Below, piece after piece: positions 27,688 to 37,061 of a stretch of DNA of 64,000 bases. This stretch comes from Pseudomonas duriflava (GTDB taxonomy: Bacteria > Pseudomonadota > Gammaproteobacteria > Pseudomonadales > Pseudomonadaceae), in NCBI RefSeq assembly GCF_007830155.1, contig NZ_VLKY01000003.1, forward strand, positions 186,001-250,000, given 5' to 3'. The number at the start of each line of letters is the position of its first letter. Position 1 is the first letter of the stretch. The position numbers and the translations under genes are program-made. Below the pieces are notes generated by a model. It did not search any database. It was not told the origin of the DNA and was given only the letters and a program-made list of their open reading frames with translations.

Positions 27688-28950
27688 ATGTCTAATTTCC
27701 AAGTAAAACGTGTCGGCGTTGTCGGAACAGGCATGATTTCGCGCTGTTTGGTAAGGTTAATCTCCAAGCATTACAACGACTTGGTGATTTCTAAGGTTTT
27801 TACCCGCCGTAGTATCAACACGATCTCTGACTTTCCTCTTCCTGAATGCCTGACCAACTCGCTCGATGAGGTATTGGATAATTCCGACCTTATCGTTGAA
27901 TGTAGTGGGGATGTCTATCACGGAACCGACGTTATCGAGCGCGCCTTTCAGGCGGGCCTCCAAGTCGTTACGATCAACGCAGAATTGCAGGTAACCACCG
28001 GCTCCTATTTGGCCGGTAAAGGCTTCCTGACGGAAGCTGAAGGTGATCAGCCCGGTTCGCTGGCCGCTCTGCATGAAGATGCCGTCCAGATGGGCTTTAA
28101 GCCCTTGGTCTACGGCAACATGAAGGGTTATTTGAACCTGGATCCTAAGCCTGAAGATATGGCCTATTGGGCGAAGCGCCAAGGGATCAGTGTTGATCAG
28201 ACTACGTCCTTCACTGACGGTACCAAGGTACAAATCGAGCAGGTCGTCGTAGGCAATGGCTTTGGCGCCACAATTACGCGGCAAGGGCTGGAAGGTTTAA
28301 AATCCACGAACCTAAACGAGACAGCCAATATTCTGGCTCAGATGGCTGAGCAGATTGGCCAGCCGATCGTAGATTATGTAGTGCCAAGTGGCTATCCGGC
28401 AGGTGGTGTTTTTGTCGTGTGCCGTCACGATGAAGAACAGGCTCCGGCGATTGAATATTTCAAGCTAGGCCCTGGCCCATACTATGTACTGGTTCGTCCT
28501 TATCATCTGTGTTCCCTTGAAGTTGGCAAGACGATTCGCCGTGTACTGTCCGGTGGCGGTGTTCTGCTGAATAATTCTACGATGCCTAGCCTGAGCGTGG
28601 CGGCTGTCGTGAAGAACTCCATGAAGGCAGGCGATATCATTGAACGTGGTATTGGTGGTTTCCAGGTGCGTGGCGAGGCAGTCAAGATTGCCGACAACCC
28701 CGATCATTTGCCAATTGGTCTACTCAAGCATTCCGTGCTCAAGCGAGCTGTAGCGCCAGGCCAAGTGATTACTTTTGATGACATTGAGTTGGTGCCTAGT
28801 CGTGCGCTGGATATTGTTATCGAACAGCATCGCGCTGTAATTCAGGCGCAAATGCCTAACTTACTACCCCTTGATGAACGTATGCCTCAACACTTCCCTA
28901 TGATTGAAGGGGAGCGCGTAGGCAAGTTCAGCGGGATACCTGCAGCCTAA
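27688..28950 (+). CDS. NAD(P)-dependent oxidoreductase with DRL-type catalytic and SAF domains
   Basis: A 420-residue protein. The Rossmann fold begins at VKRVGVVGTGMISR; VECSGDVYHGTDVIERAFQAGLQVVTINAEL resembles homoserine-dehydrogenase-like NAD-binding domains; the C-terminal ~65 residues (LLKHSVLKRAVAPGQVITFDDIEL) form an SAF domain. Such DRL-like proteins occur in exopolysaccharide or O-antigen clusters. Their reaction is not firmly known to me. Start at 27688 with AAAGGA upstream; the frame extends 15 codons further. It is followed by a strong terminator. Confidence 0.75.
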   Translation: MSNFQVKRVGVVGTGMISRCLVRLISKHYNDLVISKVFTRRSINTISDFPLPECLTNSLDEVLDNSDLIVECSGDVYHGTDVIERAFQAGLQVVTINAELQVTTGSYLAGKGFLTEAEGDQPGSLAALHEDAVQMGFKPLVYGNMKGYLNLDPKPEDMAYWAKRQGISVDQTTSFTDGTKVQIEQVVVGNGFGATITRQGLEGLKSTNLNETANILAQMAEQIGQPIVDYVVPSGYPAGGVFVVCRHDEEQAPAIEYFKLGPGPYYVLVRPYHLCSLEVGKTIRRVLSGGGVLLNNSTMPSLSVAAVVKNSMKAGDIIERGIGGFQVRGEAVKIADNPDHLPIGLLKHSVLKRAVAPGQVITFDDIELVPSRALDIVIEQHRAVIQAQMPNLLPLDERMPQHFPMIEGERVGKFSGIPAA

Positions 28951-28966
28951 TCAATAGGCTGCTATT

Positions 28967-29005
28967 AAAAAGCCCAGTGATGCGTTTGCATCCTGGGCTT
29001 TTTTT
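28967..29005 (+). terminator. Terminator after the DRL/SAF oxidoreductase gene
   Basis: agcccag/ctgggct with an inner gatgc/gcatc helix, preceded by A and followed by seven T. Confidence 0.9.
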
Positions 29006-29240
29006 ATATTCGGTTTTTCTTAAGGTTATTTTTAACCAAGCAGGTATTTACGTGCCTGTATCAACAATAAATATTTGTTAAAGCCTGTGCTCCGGCTGCT
29101 TTAAGGCAGCCGGATAAGGTAAATCGTAGAAGAAGTAAAGTTGGCGCGTAGGGCTGCTCATTTAAGCTGTTTATTCACGGCAAACATCATCATTTAAGTA
29201 ATGAAAGCGCAGCTGGTCTATGAGCTATTAGTCGATTTAC

Positions 29241-30431
29241 TCAGGCAGAGTTGTTTTGCAGGGCTTCGTTGGTAACCAGCTTCTTTTTGGTCAAGCGCTT
29301 GCCGAGGGCTACGCCTGTAAGTTCAATGTATTTATAGGTGTAACGGGAAATAAAGATAACCGATACTAGTTGAGCCAGAACGACCAAGTCATCCGTTACA
29401 GCACTACCTGTCGTCATATACTTAATCATCATGGGGGGGACGTCATGAGAGGGTAGGGCAGCCGTCATGAATTCCTTCCCCGTTAGCTTGCCGACCAGGA
29501 TGGCAGCACTCTTGAATACATATAGAACGGCAGCATGAGTCAGATAGATTGAAAAGGAAAGATTACCTAGCTTGATAAAATATTGACCCTGTAGCAGTCG
29601 AGAAACTGAGCCTCTTTCAAAGGAAAAGATCAGTATCAGGCCACAAAAGAGCAGGCTGGCGATAACACCTTTATGAGGTATTTCCGACACCATGATGCTA
29701 TAGGCGCATATCACGCTGATAAGCTCAAGTGCGGTAAACGTCAATTGGCTTAGTTGAATATGTTTGATCTTTGTATAGATCACATAAGTACATGCACCAG
29801 CAAAGAAGCACGAGCCGCCGCGAAAAATCGAGTCTTTTACTGGGGTCTCTGGCAGGCAAAGCGCAATAAACGATAATAAAGAGATCAAGAAAAAGAGTTT
29901 GAGATGCTCGTTGCGAGTGACAATCATAATGGCGCCGAACAGCAGGTAGAGGTAGTACTCTATGCTGATGCTCCAGGATGGATAGTTGAACGAGCCGGTA
30001 ATGGTATCGCTGAGCCAGGCCTGTAAAAGTAGTAGGTTAGGTAGGAATTCATCGGGTGCCGTAGCACCTGCAAAGGCGCCATCATTGAAGTGAAGGCCGC
30101 TGCGTTCGGCGATTAACTTACCGCATTCTAGAGCGATATAGACCGCCAGCATGGCGAGATGAAGCGGATAAAGACGCAGTGTGCGCGTAATAACGAAGTT
30201 TTTGTAATCGCCTAGGCCATTAAGCCTATGGCTATAGGTATGGTACAGAACGAAACCACTGAGAATGAAGAAAAACTCAACAAAGAGATAGGCGTTCTTG
30301 AAAAAAGCCATCTCAGCAAAACTATTCACTACATAGGTGTGAAAGAGAACAACTGCTATAGCACAAATACCGCGAAAGCTATCAAGTACTGTAAATCTGT
30401 TCATTCGACTGTCCCAATCCCTAGCAGTCAT
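29241..30431 (-). CDS. Acyltransferase 3 family membrane protein
   Basis: A 396-residue protein with about ten membrane helices and the acyltransferase-3 signature: VLDSFRGICAIAVVLFHTYVV near residue 15 (catalytic His) and FFILSGFVLYHTYSHRL with the following ITRTLRLYPLH. These enzymes add acetyl or other acyl groups to surface polysaccharides. The start is unclear: ATG 30431 and ATG 30404 (MNRFTVLDSF) both have weak ribosome-binding sites. It stands alone between two AT-rich gaps. Confidence 0.88.
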   Translation of the reverse strand: MTARDWDSRMNRFTVLDSFRGICAIAVVLFHTYVVNSFAEMAFFKNAYLFVEFFFILSGFVLYHTYSHRLNGLGDYKNFVITRTLRLYPLHLAMLAVYIALECGKLIAERSGLHFNDGAFAGATAPDEFLPNLLLLQAWLSDTITGSFNYPSWSISIEYYLYLLFGAIMIVTRNEHLKLFFLISLLSFIALCLPETPVKDSIFRGGSCFFAGACTYVIYTKIKHIQLSQLTFTALELISVICAYSIMVSEIPHKGVIASLLFCGLILIFSFERGSVSRLLQGQYFIKLGNLSFSIYLTHAAVLYVFKSAAILVGKLTGKEFMTAALPSHDVPPMMIKYMTTGSAVTDDLVVLAQLVSVIFISRYTYKYIELTGVALGKRLTKKKLVTNEALQNNSA

Positions 30432-30962
30432 GTTCGATACTCACACTTCAAAAAAGCTTTCAGCAGACTTTGGCTTTATTTGAAGTAACCCTAACGTTAA
30501 AGCACACTTCCCTTTCTTCTTGCTTGTAAAGATAAGCAGTTGAAGAGAGCATCGAGTAGTTCGAAAAGGTTTCTTCAAGTTAGCAAAAAAGAGTTTTTTG
30601 AGGTGATGAGTGGAACTCAATATCAATCAAACATGCGGCTTTATAATGTCGATCAAATCACTGATTAAAACATTAAGCCAAAAGCAAAGAACTCATCTAC
30701 AAAAATGTAAAAAAGCTTTAGTGGCTCTGTCTTTGATCGTCTAGGGAATGCAAGTTCCTGAAATCCTGTAAAAAAATGTAATAATTTTTTGAGAATAGTT
30801 CTTGTTTGTTTTTGTGGCGCTTATCGCTATGGAAAAGGAATGTTATTTGATCAGGGATGCCGCGGCTTTACAGGCATCTACCAATGTGTTTGGTTACGCC
30901 TATAAGAGACGAGCTAGCGGAGAGGAAGACGCCAGAGGAGGCACTGGCGTCCTTTGCCTAGG
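30432..30962. other. AT-rich intergenic region between acyltransferase gene and dbpA
   Basis: About 530 bases with no gene I can support. It is notably AT-rich with many A and T runs. Short reverse-strand frames (for example 30441-30626) are Lys-rich by composition only. Confidence 0.5.
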
Positions 30963-32357
30963 TTAGAGAAGTCTTACCTTGAATGAACGTCCTTTGATCT
31001 TTCCTTCGCTCAAGCGTTTAAGCGCCTGTTTTGCAATATCACGCTCTACCGCAACATAGGCTTGATAATCATGGATAGCAATTTTTCCTATCTTGGCGCC
31101 TGGTAGGCCTGCTTCACCTGTCAATGCACCCAGAATATCGCCTGGACGTACTTTTTCCTTACGTCCGCCTGCAATGCAGAGTGTGACCATAGGAGGTATC
31201 AAGGGCGATGTATCGCTTGGTACGAGGCTATTCAAGGGCTGCCAGTTCAGCGGTGCTTGTTGCTTGTCCTCAATGGCTTGGGCCCGTCCCGCTTCGGCAG
31301 GTGCAACGAGGGAGAGCGCCAATCCCTTCTCTCCGGCACGACCGCTACGCCCAATGCGGTGTATATGAATATCTGTATCGCGTGAAAGCTCGACATTGAT
31401 GACGGCCCCCAGACCAGCGATATCGATACCGCGTGCCGCCACGTCGGTGGCTACGAGTACACTGCAGCTGCGGTTGGCAAATTGGACAAGAACCTGATCC
31501 CGGTCCCGCTGTTCCAGATCGCCATGCAAGGTCAGAGCGGAAATTTGATGACTCTTCAGGTAATCGACAACCTCTTGGCATTGCTGTCGCGTATGGCAAA
31601 ACGCGATGCACGAGTGAGGGCGATAATACTGAAGCAGATGCAGGACGGCTTCCAGGCGTTGTTGAGGATCGATTTCGTAAAACCGCTGTTCGATCTGGGT
31701 ATCTTCATGCAGCGATTCGACACTGACCTGCTGAGGGGAGCGCAGGAAGGCAGCGGCCAGTTGTTTGATTCCTGCTGGATACGTAGCGGAAAAGAGAAGT
31801 GTCTGCCGGCGGGCTGGGGTCTGGCTCAGGATATCGGCGATCGAGTCGTAAAAGCCCATGTCCAGCATGCGGTCGGCTTCGTCGAGTACGGCCATGTTAA
31901 GGCCGTCCAGCTTGAGCGTGCCCTTGCGTAGGTGCTCCTGGACACGTCCGGGCGTACCGACGATTACATGGGCCCCGTGCTCCAGCGAGCCAATCTGCGG
32001 GCCGAACGGAACGCCGCCGCAAAGGGTGAGTACCTTGATGTTGTCTGCTGCGCGGGCGAGCCGGCGGATATCCTTGGCGACCTGGTCGGCCAACTCTCGT
32101 GTTGGACATAAAACAAGTGCCTGACAGCCGAAATAGCGGGGATTAAGCATGTTGAGCAGGCCCAGCCCGAATGCAGCTGTTTTACCAGAGCCCGTTTTGG
32201 CTTGGGCGATCAGGTCTTGGCCTTTCAGAATGATAGGCAGACTCAGCGCTTGAATGGGCGTCATCGCGTGATAGCCAAGCGAGTCGAGATTGGCGAGCAA
32301 GGACTCGGCCAAGGGCAATGTGGCGAAAGCGGTTGTGGTCAAGGAGGTGCCTGTCAT
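30963..32357 (-). CDS. dbpA: ATP-dependent RNA helicase DbpA
   Basis: A 464-residue DEAD-box helicase for 50S ribosome assembly, specific for hairpin 92 of 23S rRNA. The Q motif, AQAKTGSGKTAA (motif I), PTRELA, VLDEADRMLDMGF (DEAD, motif II), FSATYP (III) and HRIGRSGR (VI) are all present. The C-terminal ~75 residues (KVRPGDILGALTGEAGLPGAKIGKIAI) form the DbpA RNA-binding domain that identifies the subfamily. It is monocistronic. Confidence 0.95.
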   Translation of the reverse strand: MTGTSLTTTAFATLPLAESLLANLDSLGYHAMTPIQALSLPIILKGQDLIAQAKTGSGKTAAFGLGLLNMLNPRYFGCQALVLCPTRELADQVAKDIRRLARAADNIKVLTLCGGVPFGPQIGSLEHGAHVIVGTPGRVQEHLRKGTLKLDGLNMAVLDEADRMLDMGFYDSIADILSQTPARRQTLLFSATYPAGIKQLAAAFLRSPQQVSVESLHEDTQIEQRFYEIDPQQRLEAVLHLLQYYRPHSCIAFCHTRQQCQEVVDYLKSHQISALTLHGDLEQRDRDQVLVQFANRSCSVLVATDVAARGIDIAGLGAVINVELSRDTDIHIHRIGRSGRAGEKGLALSLVAPAEAGRAQAIEDKQQAPLNWQPLNSLVPSDTSPLIPPMVTLCIAGGRKEKVRPGDILGALTGEAGLPGAKIGKIAIHDYQAYVAVERDIAKQALKRLSEGKIKGRSFKVRLL

Positions 32358-32469
32358 GCGAAGAAAAGAGAGAGTTGTACAGTGTAACAGGCGAGGGGTA
32401 GAGCGGCTCCACGGGCCGATTGGTGGGACAAGGCCAGCGTGGCAGGACCAGCGCTGGTCTCGTAGGTGC

Positions 32470-33168
32470 TTAGTGGCCGTCTCCGCTAGCGGCAGTCTCG
32501 CGCAAAGCGGCTATCTGAGCGGGAAGCTCGTCCATATGACTAATCAGGGCCGTTACTCCTAAGCGACGAAGCGTGTCGGCATGACTAGGAGGAATGTGGC
32601 TGGCTCCGGTAAATCCAATGACCCGCATACCTGCCGCCAGTGCAGCGCGTACGCCAGTAGCGCTATCCTCGATCACAATGCAGTGTTCTGGAGCGACCCC
32701 CATGGTTTTGGCTGCCAGAAGGTAGACATCCGGAGCCGGTTTGGGGTGGGTAACCATGTCGGCACTGAAAATATTTCCCGCAACACGCTCCGTGAGGCCC
32801 GCCCGTGCGACTGACGATTCCACACTATGCCGAAGACTGTTAGACGCCACGGCCAGGGGCAGGTCGATACGCTCTAATGCCTGCTTGACGCCGGGAATAG
32901 GTTCAACATGTGTGGCGATTAGTTGCTCGGATCGAGTGCGGATGTCGGAGAGAAGAGTAGCCGGCAATTCGACATTGAAGCGCGCCTGAACCATTTGGAT
33001 GATGTCGCGTGTAATCAGGCCGAATGTACCGTCCAGCAGGCGCTCAAGCTCTACGCGCGGCACATACTTGCTCAATTCCTCCATGAGAACGCGCTCGGAA
33101 AGGATTTCACTGTCAACGAGTACGCCATCGCAGTCGCTGATAAGAAGCTCGATTGCGTGTGGTTTCAT
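32470..33168 (-). CDS. HAD-superfamily hydrolase (IA subfamily, beta-phosphoglucomutase-like)
   Basis: A 232-residue HAD phosphatase. The nucleophile Asp is in SDCDGVLVDSE near residue 12; motif II is ASNSLRHS; Lys and the acidic motif follow in THPKPAPDVYL and CIVIEDSATGVRAALAAGM. Similar to YieH/GS1-type sugar-phosphate phosphatases; substrate unknown. AGGAAGCC-like sequence lies before the ATG. It lies about 110 bases upstream of dbpA on the same strand. Confidence 0.88.
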   Translation of the reverse strand: MKPHAIELLISDCDGVLVDSEILSERVLMEELSKYVPRVELERLLDGTFGLITRDIIQMVQARFNVELPATLLSDIRTRSEQLIATHVEPIPGVKQALERIDLPLAVASNSLRHSVESSVARAGLTERVAGNIFSADMVTHPKPAPDVYLLAAKTMGVAPEHCIVIEDSATGVRAALAAGMRVIGFTGASHIPPSHADTLRRLGVTALISHMDELPAQIAALRETAASGDGH

Positions 33169-33534
33169 CTAAGGCTTCCTTGGTAACGGCAGACCATTAT
33201 GAGGGCAGGTAGTCGAGAGGAATACTCTTGAGCTCTTGATAGGACATAGTCACGTGTATACGGAGAGTAATAGCGCTTTGCCTATCTATTTGAGCTGTCT
33301 GTCACGTTATATATGAGACAAGAGGCAAAACAATTACCATGTGGTTATGTTAATGCATGACTAGATAAGGGTCAGTGCGATGCGATAAGCCGCCTGGCGC
33401 AGAAGCAACGTCTTCAGGATGAAGACAGGCCTCGGATCGGGTAACTGCCTTGAGCGAGCCACTTCATTTTGAGTGACTCAACGGCTAAAAGTTTAATTGC
33501 CGAACATTCCAGCCTTCGGCGGTGGAGTCTTAGG
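33169..33534. other. Intergenic region between HAD gene and sensor kinase gene
   Basis: Divergent promoter region. The GGAG at about seven bases before 33535 is the kinase ribosome-binding site. Nothing else is supported. Confidence 0.45.
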
Positions 33535-34776
33535 ATGAGGTTCAATGCGCCGCATGTTCCGGTACTTGAGCCGGATATGATCAGCAGGGATGCGCAACGT
33601 CTGCTGGCGTTACGGCAGACAAGGTTGCTGGATTCTGCTCCGGAAGAAGGGTATGACCGCCTGACGCGCATGTGCGCACGTCTGCTGGGAGTGCCCATAG
33701 CCTTTATTTCATTGGTAGATGAAGCTCGGGTCTTTTATAAGAGTCACTATGGTTTTCCGCCTGCCCAAGCGTTAACGCGCGAGGTGACAGGAACGACGCT
33801 ATGCCATTACGCCCTTTCCCATGGTGAGCCACTGGTTATCAACGACGTTTCAACCCATCCGTTGAACTCTCGTGCAGCCTGGCTCGAGACGTTTGGCGTA
33901 GGTGCCTATCTGGGCGTTCCGCTGGAGCTGGACGACGGTCAACTGTTGGGATGTTTTGCAGTAATTGATGAGCAGCCAAGGCTCTGGCTTACCCAGGACA
34001 TAGAGTTTCTTATCGAGTTGGCGCGTTCCACTATCAGTGAAATTAAGTTGGGCCTTGCCTTGGACGCTGCTCAGCAGCACGCGCGTTGGGCGCGGGAAGC
34101 AACCAGAGCGCGCGAGGAACTTCTAGCGGTTGTGGCTCACGATTTGCGTACGCCGCTTTCAGTAGTAACCATGGCATTCGGGCTGCTTGACGGTGCAGCT
34201 TTGAATGAACGCCAGCGTGAATTGGTTATGCATGCTCGAGTCGCAAGTGCGCATATGGGCAGGCTAATCGATGAGCTACTTGAAATTGCACAAATGGAGC
34301 AGAATCAACTGGAGCTGCGTCTGGCCGCGCTCGATCCGCAGCGACTGGTGGATGATGCCCTGGCTATGCTCAGACCTCTGGCCGAACGCGGCGGCATTCA
34401 GTTAATGGCCTCATGCGAGTCGGGGCTACCTGCCATTCGGGGCGATTACGAGCGGCTGTTGCGCGTTTTTTCAAACCTTATCAGCAATGCTGTCAAATTC
34501 AGCGAGGCGGGTACAACTGTCTGGGTTTCAGCGATGGAAGAGCCGCGCGGAGTGCGTTTTACCGTGAGCGATAACGGGCCGGGTATTGAAGCACGTGACC
34601 TCGAATTTATTTTTGATCGTTTCTGGCAGGTTAAAAAACGTGAGCGCCAAGGAGTAGGCCTCGGCCTTGCCATTGTAAAAGCCATAGTTGAGGCGCATGG
34701 GGGGCGAATCCAGGTAAACAGTACGCCAGGAGAGGGGAGCGACTTCTGTTTTCATCTGCCTTTGGCATTAGAGTGA
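33535..34776 (+). CDS. Orphan GAF-domain sensor histidine kinase
   Basis: A 413-residue soluble kinase. Residues about 35-175 form a GAF domain (LLDSAPEEGYDRLTRMCARLLGVPIAFISLVDE). HisKA follows with phospho-acceptor His202 in VVAHDLRTPLS; the ATPase domain has NLISNAVKFS (N box), DNGPGIE (G1) and GVGLGLAIVKAIVEAHGG (G2). No membrane segment or signal peptide. No response regulator lies next to it, so its partner is elsewhere. Start at ATG 33535 with GGAG; the frame extends 22 codons further up. Confidence 0.9.
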   Translation: MRFNAPHVPVLEPDMISRDAQRLLALRQTRLLDSAPEEGYDRLTRMCARLLGVPIAFISLVDEARVFYKSHYGFPPAQALTREVTGTTLCHYALSHGEPLVINDVSTHPLNSRAAWLETFGVGAYLGVPLELDDGQLLGCFAVIDEQPRLWLTQDIEFLIELARSTISEIKLGLALDAAQQHARWAREATRAREELLAVVAHDLRTPLSVVTMAFGLLDGAALNERQRELVMHARVASAHMGRLIDELLEIAQMEQNQLELRLAALDPQRLVDDALAMLRPLAERGGIQLMASCESGLPAIRGDYERLLRVFSNLISNAVKFSEAGTTVWVSAMEEPRGVRFTVSDNGPGIEARDLEFIFDRFWQVKKRERQGVGLGLAIVKAIVEAHGGRIQVNSTPGEGSDFCFHLPLALE

Positions 34777-35201
34777 TTTATGCCAAGACAGTATGGTTTC
34801 GATCGCTACGTTTGGCTTGGTATAGCGATGGCTTGGCAGTTAATTCCTTGGGATAAAACGCCTGCGCCGTAGTGTGTTTTATAGTCTGAACGCTTGTGGG
34901 TAGAGAAGCCTGGCTCTACCTTCGCAGCGACATCAGGGCAGACGCAAACCTTGCTCTTTCCCATTTGCGACAGACATCCCTGACGTAATCGCAATCGTCA
35001 TAAATTTATCGTAGAGTGCCAATACTGTGTTTGCTTGGGTCGCCGTTGATCGTGACCTGAGGCGGTAGGTTCATTGAATACCCCGTCCTGCTCGATTCTT
35101 GTTACTCCTGCAACTCAGTTCCTGACGCATGGTATGCAGGCAGCACATTGCCGCAGCCAAGCGCCATAACAAAATTGATCTATCAAGGAGCAACATCGCA
35201 T
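34777..35201. other. Intergenic region with the cold-shock gene leader
   Basis: About 425 bases without a supported gene. Its last part is probably the long 5' untranslated leader usual for csp genes. AAGGAG at 35185-35190 is the ribosome-binding site. Confidence 0.5.
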
Positions 35202-35411
35202 ATGTCGAATCGTCAGAGCGGCACCGTCAAGTGGTTCAACGAAACCAAGGGCTATGGCTTCATTACACCTGAGAGTGGCCCGGACGTCTTCGTTCATTTC
35301 CGTGCCATCGAAGGCAATGGTTTCAAGACTCTGGCCGAGGGCCAGCGTGTCAGCTTTGAAGTCGTGCAGGGCCAGAAAGGCATGCAGGCTGAGCGCGTTC
35401 AGGTCGGCTGA
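35202..35411 (+). CDS. Cold-shock protein (CspA family)
   Basis: A 69-residue single cold-shock domain with the RNA-binding motifs [15 protein letters not shown] (RNP1) and DVFVHF (RNP2). These proteins bind single-stranded RNA and act as RNA chaperones. Whether it is cold-induced cannot be read directly. AAGGAG lies eleven bases before the ATG. It ends with a strong terminator. Confidence 0.95.
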   Translation: MSNRQSGTVKWFNETKGYGFITPESGPDVFVHFRAIEGNGFKTLAEGQRVSFEVVQGQKGMQAERVQVG

Positions 35412-35427
35412 TCGCTAGGTCAAAGCA

Positions 35428-35456
35428 AAAACCCGAGAGTACTCTCGGGTTTTTTA
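35428..35456. terminator. Terminator after the cold-shock gene
   Basis: A perfect stem aaaacccgaga/tctcgggtttt with a GTA-containing loop and T run. It is shared with the convergent MFS gene. Confidence 0.92.
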
Positions 35457-35497
35457 TGCATAGAAAACGGTTGCTTTCAGAGGTGGGGCAGGCTGTA

Positions 35498-36937
35498 TCA
35501 GGTCTCGGGACCTTGGGGGCTTTTTTCTGGATCCTCCACGCGATGGGCTGGCGCCTTGCGGTTTGGTTCAGCTTGCAGCTGGAAAAAAATGGCCGCTGCG
35601 AGCATTGAGAGTAACCCAACGCTAAGATAAGTTGCATGAAAGGCAGACAGCACATTCGTGTCGCCATAATCATTTTTGAACCCGCCTAGAAGCGCTGCCG
35701 CGCACGCCACGCCAAATCCCATTGATAATTGCATGACCACTGACATCAAGCTGTTGCCGCTGCTAGCGTTCTCGTCGTGCAGGTCAATCAAGGTCAATGT
35801 ATTCATGGCGGTAAATTGCATGGAATTCACGGCCCCTAAAAGGCCCAGATGAATCAGGAGCCAGGTGTAGGGGGTGTTCTGGTCGATCAAGCTCAAGCTG
35901 GCAATCAGACAGCCAAGCAGCAGGGTATTGCCAATCAGCAGGCGCCGGTAGCCGAGGCGATCAAGGATGGGTTTGGCGATTGGCTTGACCATCATGGCGG
36001 ACAAGGCCAGCGGAATCATGGTCATGCCAGCCTTGGAGGGAGAAAACCCCATTCCGACTTGCAGGAGCAAGGGGGTCAGAAATGGCAGGGCACCGCTTCC
36101 AAGCCGGGCGAACAGGTTGCCAAAGATGCCAACGGCAAAGCTACGGATGCGAAACAACTGTGGCGTAAATAGAGGGCGCTCGATACGTAAGGCCCGTAGC
36201 CAGTAAGCCACCATACAGGCGAAGCCACCCAGTAGAAGCAAAACGACCCGGGCATGAGGCATATGCAGTTCGCCAAGGCCTTCCAATGCAATGGAAATAA
36301 GTACCATGGCCGCGCCGAACAATAGAAAGCCTACGCCATCAAAAGGGGTAGGTAGAGGGCTGCGCAAGTCCGGCATCACTTTGCGGGCGACCAGGCAGCC
36401 AGCAATGCCTACGGGCAGGTTGATCAGAAAGATCCAGTGCCAGGACGCGACCTCGACCAGCCACCCCCCTAGTGTTGGGCCTGTCAGCGGACCAACCAGA
36501 CCAGGCATGGTCACAAAGCTCAGAATGCGGACCAGCTCTGCACGTGGATAAGCCCTCAGAATAACCAGCCGCCCAACAGGTAGCATCAGGGCGCCTCCCA
36601 AACCCTGGATAACGCGAGCTCCAACCAAAACCGGCAAGGACGGCGATAAGGCGCACAACAGGGAGCCGAACGTAAACAGGGCAATAGCGCCAAAGAAGAT
36701 ACGGCGACTGCCAAAGCGATCGGTGATCCAGCCGGAAGCCGGAATTACCAGAGCAACCGTAAGCATGTAGGCAATGATGACTCCCTGCATGCGCAAGGGA
36801 TCTTCGCCCAGATCCTGCGCCATGCTGGGCAGGGCTGTGTTCAGAATCGTCGCATCGAGCGATTGCATGAAAAAGGCAATGGCGATCAGCCAGGGCAGGA
36901 AGCGGGCGGTACGGGCATCAAGTAGCGTGGCGGGCAT
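35498..36937 (-). CDS. MFS multidrug exporter, DHA2 (14-helix) family, MdtD-like
   Basis: A 479-residue inner-membrane protein with 13-14 hydrophobic segments. WLIAIAFFMQSLDATILNTALPSMA with the LDATILNTALP motif, GWITDRFGSRR (motif A) and VGPLTGPTLGGWL (motif C) identify a DHA2 drug:H+ antiporter. The FMQSLDATILNTALPSMA start resembles MdtD. No regulator or membrane-fusion protein lies beside it, so it may work alone. Substrates unknown. Confidence 0.87.
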   Translation of the reverse strand: MPATLLDARTARFLPWLIAIAFFMQSLDATILNTALPSMAQDLGEDPLRMQGVIIAYMLTVALVIPASGWITDRFGSRRIFFGAIALFTFGSLLCALSPSLPVLVGARVIQGLGGALMLPVGRLVILRAYPRAELVRILSFVTMPGLVGPLTGPTLGGWLVEVASWHWIFLINLPVGIAGCLVARKVMPDLRSPLPTPFDGVGFLLFGAAMVLISIALEGLGELHMPHARVVLLLLGGFACMVAYWLRALRIERPLFTPQLFRIRSFAVGIFGNLFARLGSGALPFLTPLLLQVGMGFSPSKAGMTMIPLALSAMMVKPIAKPILDRLGYRRLLIGNTLLLGCLIASLSLIDQNTPYTWLLIHLGLLGAVNSMQFTAMNTLTLIDLHDENASSGNSLMSVVMQLSMGFGVACAAALLGGFKNDYGDTNVLSAFHATYLSVGLLSMLAAAIFFQLQAEPNRKAPAHRVEDPEKSPQGPET

Positions 36938-37031
36938 GAGTGATCATACTTTCTTGAGGAACGCCAGGTATTGGAACGCTAGGCGCACCTTGTGTTCGCT
37001 CCCGGACAGGTGGGTACTGCTCGGGGGCGTT

Positions 37032-37057
37032 CAGGGCGAGCCAGGCGGCTCGCCCTG
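37032..37057. terminator. GC-rich hairpin after gspD
   Basis: cagggcgagcc pairs with ggctcgccctg (11 bp, four-base loop) just beyond the gspD stop. The gspD-side downstream bases lack a T run, so this is a weak terminator or 3'-end stabiliser. Confidence 0.5.
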
Positions 37058-37061
37058 TTTG

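Noticed and set aside
30441-30626. Small reverse-strand gene upstream of the acyltransferase gene
   Set aside because: Lys/Phe-rich product explained by AT-rich DNA; no start signal or similarity.
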